The translations under genes and the position numbers were made by a program. A stretch of DNA of 42,409 nt from Bacteroidota bacterium (GTDB lineage: Bacteria; Bacteroidota; Bacteroidia; Chitinophagales; Chitinophagaceae). The notes under the pieces were generated by a model that saw only the letters and a program-made list of their open reading frames with translations, made no database searches and was not told the DNA's origin. The stretch lies in contig VBAT01000014.1 of assembly GCA_005884665.1 (NCBI GenBank), positions 6,574 through 48,982 of the forward strand, given 5' to 3'. This document shows, piece after piece, positions 23,835-30,808 of this stretch (position 1 is its first letter; each line of letters opens with the position of its first letter).

Positions 23835-24887
23835 ATGCCTGGTGAAGTTCATTACCACGATTATCTCCAGCTGGACAAGATACTCAATGCCCAGTTCCCG
23901 GAAAGCGAGAAACACCAGCTGCCAGCGCACGACGAAATGCTTTTTATTGTCATTCACCAGGCCTATGAGCTCTGGTTTAAGCAACTTCACCATGAAGCTG
24001 ATTCAATAGTGACGATAATGGGCAAGCCAGCCCTAAACGACAATTCACCAGAATTGCAAACTGTTGTACACCGGTTGAACAGGATAGTGACGATAATGCG
24101 GGTATTGGTTCACCAGATCGATATCATGGAGACCATGACCCCGATGGATTTCCTGGATTTCAGGGATATGCTCCGCCCCGCTTCTGGTTTTCAAAGCTGG
24201 CAGTTCAAAGAACTGGAGGCAAAACTCGGCCTTAAATTTCAACACCGGCATGGTAGGGAGTATTATACTTCTGTACTCCGAAAAGAACATGTTGAGCTCA
24301 TTAAAGCTGCAGAAGAAAACAAATCCCTGCTTGAGTTGGTAAATGACTGGCTCGAACGGATGCCATTTTTTAAAGAGGAGCAGAACTGGAAAAATTTTGT
24401 GCTTCATACTGATACCGGTACCATGCCTGCTTTCTGGGCTGAATACCGTTACCAGTACCAGCATAGCCTGGCTGAAGCAGAGAGAAACAATATGGAAGCT
24501 TTCGATAAAATATTCATCGATCCTGCGGCAGAAGGTGAACAGGTTTTGTCGGCAACAGCTTCGCGTGCGGCTCTTTTTATCATGCTTTACCGCGGATATC
24601 CCATGTTGCAATTGCCTTTTCAATTACTAAACGCCCTCCTGGAAATTGATGAGCAACTAAGCTCATGGCGATACCGGCACATGAATATGGTACACCGGAT
24701 GATCGGTACGCGAATTGGAACCGGTGGCAGCAGCGGGAAAGATTATTTAAAAGCTGCCGCTGATAAGCACTATATTTTTAAAGACATTGCATTGCTTAAC
24801 AGCTTTTTGATCGAACGAAGAAAATTACCCGCCCTGCCCGCCGAATTAGAAAGGAAACTCGGATTTTCCAATGCTAATATGGGCTAA
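23835..24887 (+). CDS. kynA: Tryptophan 2,3-dioxygenase
   Basis: This heme enzyme opens the indole ring of L-tryptophan with O2 to give N-formylkynurenine, the first step of the kynurenine pathway. The 350-residue protein shows HDEMLFIVIHQAYELWFKQ (substrate pocket, about 32-50), METMTPMDFLDFRDMLRPAS, and SWRYRHMNMVHRMIGTRIG followed by TGGSSG, the segment with the proximal heme histidine and the ammonium-binding TGGSSG loop. The N-terminal 41 residues of the longer frame (from 23712) are basic, repeat-derived and upstream of the promoter, so ATG 23835 is preferred. No other kynurenine-pathway gene is in the window. The final codons ATG GGC TAA lie inside the left arm of a palindromic repeat. 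Confidence 0.95.
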   Translation: MPGEVHYHDYLQLDKILNAQFPESEKHQLPAHDEMLFIVIHQAYELWFKQLHHEADSIVTIMGKPALNDNSPELQTVVHRLNRIVTIMRVLVHQIDIMETMTPMDFLDFRDMLRPASGFQSWQFKELEAKLGLKFQHRHGREYYTSVLRKEHVELIKAAEENKSLLELVNDWLERMPFFKEEQNWKNFVLHTDTGTMPAFWAEYRYQYQHSLAEAERNNMEAFDKIFIDPAAEGEQVLSATASRAALFIMLYRGYPMLQLPFQLLNALLEIDEQLSSWRYRHMNMVHRMIGTRIGTGGSSGKDYLKAAADKHYIFKDIALLNSFLIERRKLPALPAELERKLGFSNANMG

Positions 24888-24973
24888 AGCCGTTTGGAAA
24901 CGGTGTGGACTTTATAACCCGGCCTTAAGGCTGCGGTTAATGAACCTGATACTGCAGGGGGCCTTTAGCCCAT
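24879..24973. repeat. REP-like palindromic element (GGGCTAAAGCC type)
   Basis: ATGGGCTAAAGCC (24879-24891) pairs with GGCCTTTAGCCCAT (24960-24973) apart from one extra base. In the centre lies GCCTTAAGGC, a perfect 10-bp palindrome, flanked by TTTATAACC and GGTTAATGAA. The left arm includes the dioxygenase stop codon. The arms resemble GGGCTxAAGCCC repeats I associate with REP elements in Bacteroidota genomes. Confidence 0.65.
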
Positions 24974-25044
24974 AGAAAGATATTTTTGATTGAATAGCCG
25001 GGATACTGGTAGCAAACAATCAGCGATAGATTAAAGTCCTGTCA

Positions 25045-25929
25045 CTAAAAGAACCTTTCTTCACCATCAATTGTTCTGTAAGGGGTGGAGAAAAACCGGT
25101 CCACCACTTTATTAAAATCGTCACTGTAAACAACCGGCGTGCTATGACCCGAAGCAGGCAATATCCACAGGTAGGCTTTCGGGATATTTTTATAAATAAG
25201 CAGAGTGTGTTCCTCTTTGATCACATCATGATCTCCTCCGATAACAAGCGTCGGGCATTTGATGGTATTCAGGTCGGTTAACGGGATATGCGGTTGCTCG
25301 CATAACAAACCGAACAGTTTAAGAGCATTCTTTTCTTGTTCTGTCTTGTCCTTTTTCATTTTTAGCATTGCGAGCGTAGGCCTGACCATATCCCATATTT
25401 GTTGGGGCACGGCCGTTGTATCCGGAACAAGGTTGGCACCGGTTGTAGCCAGTTTTTTTACTTTTTCAGGGTGGCGTATAGCTAACAATAAGCCGTTGAT
25501 ACCGCCGTCGCTCCATCCGATAACGTCAGCTGAGTCTATTTTCATCGCATCCAATAATGCCGCATAATCGTCCGCCATCATTTCATAGCTGAGACTATCG
25601 CCTTTGTCGGTCGACTTCCCCTGGGCGCGGCTATCGGCGATAATTACTTTATATTTTTTACTGAAATAAGGTATCTGGTAAATAAAATTATTGATGGAAC
25701 CGCCATTTCCGTGAACGATTAAAAGTGGCTGGCCCTCACCGTATACTTCGCAATACATTTTAAAACCACGGATATCATAGTATTTCCCGGCAGCCTGGTT
25801 ATGGCCATAAGGTGACTTCGGATCACTCATTTTCTTTTCAAACTCTTCGGCGATCTTTTGAATATCCTGGGAAAAAGCCGGTGAAGCAAGCAGCCCGAAG
25901 AAAAGCAACACAAACAAGTATTTTCTCAT
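25045..25929 (-). CDS. Alpha/beta hydrolase, exported
   Basis: The 294-residue protein starts with a signal peptide (MRKYLFVLLFFGLLASPAFS) from ATG 25929; a longer frame to 25956 adds nine non-signal residues and is not preferred. The alpha/beta-hydrolase fold is seen in LLIVHGNGGS (oxyanion loop), IIADSRAQGKS, the nucleophile elbow GWSDGG (Ser140), VIGGDHDVI (probable acid) and ASGHSTP (catalytic His). It is a periplasmic or outer-envelope serine hydrolase of unknown substrate. An imperfect -7 element TATCTTGG lies at 25944-25951, 14 nt above the start. Downstream is the REP-like element and the convergent dioxygenase gene. Confidence 0.9.
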   Translation of the reverse strand: MRKYLFVLLFFGLLASPAFSQDIQKIAEEFEKKMSDPKSPYGHNQAAGKYYDIRGFKMYCEVYGEGQPLLIVHGNGGSINNFIYQIPYFSKKYKVIIADSRAQGKSTDKGDSLSYEMMADDYAALLDAMKIDSADVIGWSDGGINGLLLAIRHPEKVKKLATTGANLVPDTTAVPQQIWDMVRPTLAMLKMKKDKTEQEKNALKLFGLLCEQPHIPLTDLNTIKCPTLVIGGDHDVIKEEHTLLIYKNIPKAYLWILPASGHSTPVVYSDDFNKVVDRFFSTPYRTIDGEERFF

Positions 25930-25981
25930 GCGATTATTTTTCGCCAAGATATACAAAAATGCTCCTGCTGAACGGAAAACT

Positions 25982-26012
25982 AAAACGGCATCACAAATTG
26001 TGATACCGTTTT
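25982..26012 (-). terminator. Terminator of the small outer-membrane protein gene
   Basis: AAAACGG-C-ATCACA-AAT-TGTGAT-A-CCGTTTT pairs over 13 bp with a single mismatch. On the minus strand the stem is followed by a T-rich TTTTAGTTTT, 27 nt after the stop codon at 26039. It may also work in the other direction. Confidence 0.65.
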
Positions 26013-26038
26013 ACAGAAAATAAGGGTGAGTATTACTA

Positions 26039-26506
26039 TCAAAAAGTGTATCGTATTCCCAATCCTCCCCAGCCACCGGTAAAACCACGGGAACTGCCGA
26101 ATTCTAAAGAAGGTTGCCAGTCAAGAGAAATGTTGATCGGGGCACTGTTGATCTTATAGTCGAGACCGATCACGCCATCTATCCCAATCACACCGCCACC
26201 TCCATATTTATCATTGTAGAAACCAACATGCGCACCAGGACCAACATACCATTTCAGTCCGGAAGCGCCGCTGATGTCTCCATGTATTTCGTATAAACCG
26301 GTAAACCGAACGCCACGGTACCAAAAATAGCCGATGAGCTCGCCGGCATTTTTTTCATTAAAGAAATGTTTCAGCGAAATTCCTCCGCCATCCCAAATTT
26401 TAACTCCCAATGCCGTTCTGTAGGTGGAGCTGTGAGCACTTCCGCTTTGCGCATGTGTGACCACAACGAAGAAAATAGCCAGAACTGATATCAGAATTTT
26501 TCTCAT
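26039..26506 (-). CDS. Small outer-membrane beta-barrel protein, function unknown
   Basis: The 155-residue protein has a signal peptide (MRKILISVLAIFFVVVTHAQ) from ATG 26506; the frame open to 26551 adds an unlikely N-terminus. The mature part alternates hydrophobic and polar residues rich in glycine and aromatics and ends in GGWGGLGIRYTF, the terminal-aromatic strand of an outer-membrane barrel. It may have about eight strands. There is no recognisable catalytic motif. It lies 109 nt downstream of the MFS gene on the same strand, and its 3' end has its own terminator. Confidence 0.8.
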   Translation of the reverse strand: MRKILISVLAIFFVVVTHAQSGSAHSSTYRTALGVKIWDGGGISLKHFFNEKNAGELIGYFWYRGVRFTGLYEIHGDISGASGLKWYVGPGAHVGFYNDKYGGGGVIGIDGVIGLDYKINSAPINISLDWQPSLEFGSSRGFTGGWGGLGIRYTF

Positions 26507-26615
26507 AAATGATTTGATTTTAATAAAATAAATAATCTGTAACCAGCACACTTTCCATTTCTATGCCAAAAAAACAACGGACAGACCTTAAACGGCTTAG
26601 CGGCCTGGAAAATTG

Positions 26616-27779
26616 TCATTGACGACTGATTCTCAGGAGGAAATAAATGATTGTAATAATAGCGATGACAGCCGTAGTAAAAAAAGTATAAAAACTCCCC
26701 GCATTTGTCCAGATCAATCCCGCAATTATACTTGCCGCCAGTGTGCAAATACTTTCACAGGATGTATAAAAACCTATGGCAGTGGCGGTATTTGTTTCGT
26801 GAGCCATATTCGTTATCCACGCTTTTGCAATACCTTCTGTAGCCGCGGCATAGATTCCGTAGATGAGAAACAGCAAGAAAATAACAGGAGTGGAAGGAAC
26901 GAATGCAAACCCGGTATACACTACTGCAAACAACAGAAGGCCTGCCAGGTAAATTTTTTTAAAGCTAATCCGATCCGCAAATGCTCCAAGCGGATATGAA
27001 GCCAGCGCAAAAACGAGGTTATAGAAAACATAAGCGGCGATCGTTTTTGTATCGCTACCTGTCACTTCCCTGGTCTTCCATAACAGGAAAAGGTCGGAAC
27101 TGTTGAACAGGGCGAACAATAAAAGCCCGAACAAGACCCTTTTATATTGAGGCGTGGCAATGGAATAGTATTTAAAAAAGGAAAAGAAATTCCCCTTGCC
27201 CAGGGTTGATGCAGGTTGCTTTTTTTCTTTCAATAAAAAGATAAGCATCACGCTGATAAGCCCAGGGATGAAGGCAAGATAAAAAATGGTCTTGTACTGG
27301 CCGGGATTGAAATACAGGTATAGCAGGGCGAGAGCGGGACCAATGGTAGCGCCGAGGGTGTCCATTCCGCGATGGAATCCGAAAATTCTCCCTTTTGTTT
27401 CTTTCGTTGCTTCCTTCGACAACAGGGCGTCCCTTGCGGCAGTGCGAACGCCTTTTCCCAACCTGTCTGTGGTCCTGGCAAAGAAGATCCAGATTGGATA
27501 AACAAACATTGCCATCATCGGTTTTGCAATGGCGCTTAAAAAATAACCCAACTTGACGAAAGGCAGGCGCAACCCCTTCTCATCACTCAGTTTTCCAAAA
27601 TATCCCTTGCTAATGCCCGAAGTAAAGTTGGCAAATCCCTCCAGCAAACCCATCCAGGCAACGGAAAAGCCTATTTGTTTCAGGTAAACAGGAACGACGG
27701 GGTATAATAATTCACTCGCTACGTCTGCAAAGAGGCTGACAATGGATAGAATCCAAACTGTTCGGGTAATGATTCGCAT
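26616..27779 (-). CDS. Major facilitator superfamily transporter
   Basis: The 387-residue protein has 11-12 predicted membrane segments. The loop after TM4 carries the subgroup motif DRLGKGVRTAARDALLS (about residues 105-121). The N-terminal FADVASELLYPVVPVYLK and a central charged loop (LLKEKKQPASTLGKG) fit a 12-TM drug/metabolite-type MFS of Bacteroidota. The substrate cannot be predicted. Start ATG at 27777-27779, divergent from mreB with a 288-nt region between. The downstream outer-membrane protein gene is on the same strand but separated by 109 nt. Confidence 0.9.
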   Translation of the reverse strand: MRIITRTVWILSIVSLFADVASELLYPVVPVYLKQIGFSVAWMGLLEGFANFTSGISKGYFGKLSDEKGLRLPFVKLGYFLSAIAKPMMAMFVYPIWIFFARTTDRLGKGVRTAARDALLSKEATKETKGRIFGFHRGMDTLGATIGPALALLYLYFNPGQYKTIFYLAFIPGLISVMLIFLLKEKKQPASTLGKGNFFSFFKYYSIATPQYKRVLFGLLLFALFNSSDLFLLWKTREVTGSDTKTIAAYVFYNLVFALASYPLGAFADRISFKKIYLAGLLLFAVVYTGFAFVPSTPVIFLLFLIYGIYAAATEGIAKAWITNMAHETNTATAIGFYTSCESICTLAASIIAGLIWTNAGSFYTFFTTAVIAIITIIYFLLRISRQ

Positions 27780-28033
27780 AGCCAGGGAATGACTGAAGAT
27801 AATTTTTTTCCTTTATACAATAATAGAACTACTCGCAACATCGTTTATTGGCAGAATATTGTGTCTTCCATTTTTTACTCGAAAAAAGGTTTAGCTGAAT
27901 TTAGGTAAACAATGCAGACCACGATAACGAACTAAAACTATTTATCACCTCAAATCGCCATCTCCCAAGCCTTTTTAACAGCAGGCTGGCTGCTCCTAAA
28001 CGGAGTTGCCTTGTTAATTCAAATTATTTCCTT

Positions 28034-28041
28034 CACCTTTG
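28034..28041 (+). promoter_or_regulatory. Possible -7 element (CACCTTTG) of the mre operon
   Basis: One mismatch from TAnnTTTG, 26 nt before the mreB ATG. It is the best candidate in the 288-bp region upstream of the rod-shape cluster, and argues against the earlier in-frame start at 28011. A small hairpin (AGCAG/CTGCT, about 27982-27996) lies further upstream. Confidence 0.35.
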
Positions 28042-28067
28042 CACACATTAAATCCAATCCGCACAAA

Positions 28068-29093
28068 ATGGGACTTTTTAATTGGTTTACACAAGAAATA
28101 GCCATTGACCTCGGCACTGCTAATACACTGATTATACATAATGATGAAGTAGTCGTGAACGAGCCTAGCATAGTTGCGCTCAACCGGAATAATCCCAAAG
28201 AAGTCCTGGCAGTTGGTAAGCGGGCATTGATGATGCACGAAAAAACGCATGAAAGTATCCGGACTGTTCGTCCCTTAAAAGATGGTGTGATTGCAGATTT
28301 TAACGCAGCTGAATTGATGATAAGGGAGCTAATAAAGCTGGTTTATCCCAAAAAACCCCTGTTTCCACCCAGCTGGCGGATGATGATATGTATTCCTTCC
28401 TCTATCACAGAAGTGGAAAAACGTGCTGTTCGTGACAGCGCAGAGCAGGCTGGTGCCAAGGAGGTTTATCTTTTGCATGAACCGATGGCCGCAGCACTGG
28501 GAATCGGGATAGATGTGGAGGAGCCGGTAGGTAACATGATCATTGATATCGGTGGCGGAACCACGGGTATTACCGTTATTGCCCTGGCCGGTATTGTCTG
28601 CGATCAATCTATTCGCATTGCCGGTGATGAGTTTACTGCGGATATCATGGAAGCGCTTCGCCGGTATCATAGTTTGTTGATTGGTGAACGTACAGCAGAA
28701 CAAATCAAGATACAGGTAGGAGCCGCGATGAAGGATCTCGAAAATCCCCCTGAAGATATTCCCGTTAATGGCCGCGACCTGGTAACTGGTATCCCTAAAC
28801 AGATCATGGTTAGTCACCAGGAAATTGCCGAGGCATTGGATAAAAGTATTTTTAAAATTGAAGAAGCGATCCTGAAAGCGCTGGAGCAAACTCCTCCTGA
28901 ACTGGCAGCCGATATTTATCGCCGGGGCCTCTATCTCACCGGTGGTGGAGCATTGTTAAGAGGTCTTGACAAAAGATTAAGCCAAAAAATCAAGTTACCC
29001 GTGCATGTGGCCGACGATCCACTCAAAAGCGTGGTTCGTGGTACGGGGATTGCTTTGAAAAATTACGACAAGTATCCGTTTGTGATGAGATAA
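28068..29093 (+). CDS. mreB: Rod shape-determining protein MreB
   Basis: MreB is the bacterial actin that forms membrane-bound filaments and directs side-wall synthesis. The 341-residue protein has the actin-fold motifs: IAIDLGTANTLI (phosphate 1, about 11-22), VGNMIIDIGGGTTGITVIAL (phosphate 2), and LYLTGGGALLRGLD (adenosine). The N-terminal MGLFNWFTQEIAID is the family's membrane-binding start. ATG 28068 is used; the 19 residues from 28011 are not MreB-like and overlap the likely promoter. It is the first gene of the cluster; mreC follows after 144 nt that contain a GC-rich hairpin. Confidence 0.97.
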   Translation: MGLFNWFTQEIAIDLGTANTLIIHNDEVVVNEPSIVALNRNNPKEVLAVGKRALMMHEKTHESIRTVRPLKDGVIADFNAAELMIRELIKLVYPKKPLFPPSWRMMICIPSSITEVEKRAVRDSAEQAGAKEVYLLHEPMAAALGIGIDVEEPVGNMIIDIGGGTTGITVIALAGIVCDQSIRIAGDEFTADIMEALRRYHSLLIGERTAEQIKIQVGAAMKDLENPPEDIPVNGRDLVTGIPKQIMVSHQEIAEALDKSIFKIEEAILKALEQTPPELAADIYRRGLYLTGGGALLRGLDKRLSQKIKLPVHVADDPLKSVVRGTGIALKNYDKYPFVMR

Positions 29094-29100
29094 AAAAGCT

Positions 29101-29127
29101 CCCCCTGCCCCTCCAGGGGAGGGGTGT
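29101..29127 (+). repeat. GC-rich inverted repeat between mreB and mreC
   Basis: CCCCCTGCCCCTCCAGGGG followed by AGGGG can fold as CCCCT/AGGGG or CCCC/GGGG stems directly after the mreB stop. There is no T-tract. As part of the mre mRNA it may allow partial termination or processing so that mreB is made in excess. The sequence also resembles a dispersed CCCCTCC-type repeat. Confidence 0.45.
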
Positions 29128-29237
29128 AAAAATTCCCGAAGATTTGAAATTATTTATGGTCTTGCCACCTTGCAGTAAAGAGACTTATATTATAATGCAT
29201 CTTAGCAAACTTATCCTTCTGGGAGATCGGAGGGGCC

Positions 29238-30101
29238 ATGCGTAACATCTTCCTCTTCATTCGCCGCTATTTCACTTTTCTTGCTTTCCTGGTCTTCCAG
29301 GGATTAGCTCTCTGGTTCCTGTTTACCTATAACCGGTTTCACCGGGCTAAAGGTCTCGGCGTTGCCAATGAGATAACAGGATGGGTCAATACCAGGTATA
29401 ACACCGTACAGGATTTTTTCACCATGCGGGAAGAGAACAGGCGGGTCCATAAGTTGAATGATTCGCTAATGAACCTGCTTTCTTCAAATTTTCTAAAGCG
29501 AGACACCAGTTTGCGCCTGGTTACCGACTCGATACCCTACGACACATTGGGCCACTATCGGCGGTACCTGGAACGGGCGGCGGAAGTAGTATATAATACT
29601 GTCAATTCGGAGAAGAATTATATCCAGATCAACAAAGGTTCCAACCAGGGAATCAAAGATAATATGAGTGTTTTAAATTCGGATGGTAGCCTGGTCGGAA
29701 GGGTGATCAATGTTAGCCCAAATTTTAGCGTTATCATGAGCCTGTTGCATGTACAGAACAAAGTCAGTGTGCTGGTCAAGAAAACTAAAAGCGCCGGGAG
29801 CATTTCATGGGATGGAAAGGATCCAAGATACCTGGTCCTGAATAACATATCTGTCAGCGATTCAATAGTGAAAGGTGATACGATAATTACCGGCACTTAT
29901 TCAAACAGTATACCTTTTGGTAAAATGGTCGGTACGGTGGCAGAGATCAGCAGGGACCAGGCGACTAACTTTTTTATTCTGAAAATAAAAACCGCCGCAA
30001 ATTTTGCGGACCTGCAGCAGGTTTTTGTCATAGAGAATTTACAGTACGACGAGCAGGAGAAACTGTTGGAAGAGACAAAAAAGAAAATCATAAAGGAGTG
30101 A
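29238..30101 (+). CDS. mreC: Rod shape-determining protein MreC
   Basis: MreC is a periplasmic scaffold that activates the PBP2-RodA pair. The 287-residue protein has a short cytoplasmic start, one membrane helix (about residues 12-30, FTFLAFLVFQGLALWFLF), a coiled-coil stretch (about 60-105) and the MreC beta domain with NYIQINKGSNQGIKDNMSVL (about 128-147). The GGAGGGG upstream of the ATG (29229-29235) is a strong Shine-Dalgarno, which is unusual in this window. Its TGA overlaps the GTG of mreD (30098-30101), so the two are translationally coupled. Confidence 0.95.
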   Translation: MRNIFLFIRRYFTFLAFLVFQGLALWFLFTYNRFHRAKGLGVANEITGWVNTRYNTVQDFFTMREENRRVHKLNDSLMNLLSSNFLKRDTSLRLVTDSIPYDTLGHYRRYLERAAEVVYNTVNSEKNYIQINKGSNQGIKDNMSVLNSDGSLVGRVINVSPNFSVIMSLLHVQNKVSVLVKKTKSAGSISWDGKDPRYLVLNNISVSDSIVKGDTIITGTYSNSIPFGKMVGTVAEISRDQATNFFILKIKTAANFADLQQVFVIENLQYDEQEKLLEETKKKIIKE

Positions 30102-30631
30102 GTGATTTAGTAAGAAATATTATCCGTTTGGCCATTTTCATTTTGGTCCAGGTGTACCTGCTGAATAAGATACCCTTCCTTCACCAGTTCATTGCTCCTT
30201 ACCTGTATTACCTTTTCATATTATGGCTGCCTTTTAATATTTCACGTATGGGATTACTGGTCATCGGCTTTATTACCGGGATCACGCTTGATTTTTTTAT
30301 GATGACGCCGGGCCTGCATGCGGCAGCCTGCGTGCTGATCGCTTACCTGCGGCCATTTATCATCGGTATACTGGCGCCTAAAGATGCAACGGGGTTCAGC
30401 TACCGCGAACCATCACCGAGGGCTATGGGATGGACGCCTTACCTGATCTACACTTTCGTACTGACCCTGTTTCACCATACATACATGGTTCTGCTGGAAT
30501 GGCTTTCTTTTGGGAGCATTCTTTCATTTATCATCAAGGTCATAGCCACTACCGGAATCAGTATGCTGCTGATCATTACTACGGAGCTTTTGTTCCCGCG
30601 TCGAATGAAATTCCGAACCAATACAGCGTAG
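30098..30631 (+). CDS. mreD: Rod shape-determining protein MreD
   Basis: MreD is a small inner-membrane partner of MreC. The 177-residue protein has about five hydrophobic segments (LAIFILVQVYLL, LYYLFILWLPF, GLLVIGFITGITLDFF and two more) and the position in the cluster expected for mreD. It starts with GTG inside the overlap GTGA with the mreC stop; the codon before carries the GGAG sequence (30095-30098). The sequence is divergent, as is usual for MreD, so identity rests on context and topology. A small hairpin follows the stop. Confidence 0.9.
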   Translation: MSDLVRNIIRLAIFILVQVYLLNKIPFLHQFIAPYLYYLFILWLPFNISRMGLLVIGFITGITLDFFMMTPGLHAAACVLIAYLRPFIIGILAPKDATGFSYREPSPRAMGWTPYLIYTFVLTLFHHTYMVLLEWLSFGSILSFIIKVIATTGISMLLIITTELLFPRRMKFRTNTA

Positions 30632-30633
30632 TT

Positions 30634-30652
30634 CGACGGTGTTTCACCGTTG
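30634..30652 (+). repeat. Hairpin after mreD
   Basis: CGACGGTG-TTT-CACCGTTG forms an 8-bp stem (one G-U) with a 3-nt loop directly after the mreD stop. No T-tract follows. It may be a weak terminator or mRNA stabiliser in the 177-nt gap before mrdA. Confidence 0.4.
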
Positions 30653-30808
30653 GTTTGGCTGAAGAGTTGAGGGCGGCTACTATCAGCAGGTCAGAAAATT
30701 TTCTTAAAACAAAATATATTTCCGGTAACATTTGGAAACCGCATTTTTGAATCCCAATTTTGTATCAGGAAATAACACTCTCCTTCCTTTTCATATCCGT
30801 GTTGATCT

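Noticed and set aside
29101..29127. G-quadruplex in the GGGGAGGGG tract
   Set aside because: Only two G4 runs lie close together on one strand; a canonical quadruplex needs four.
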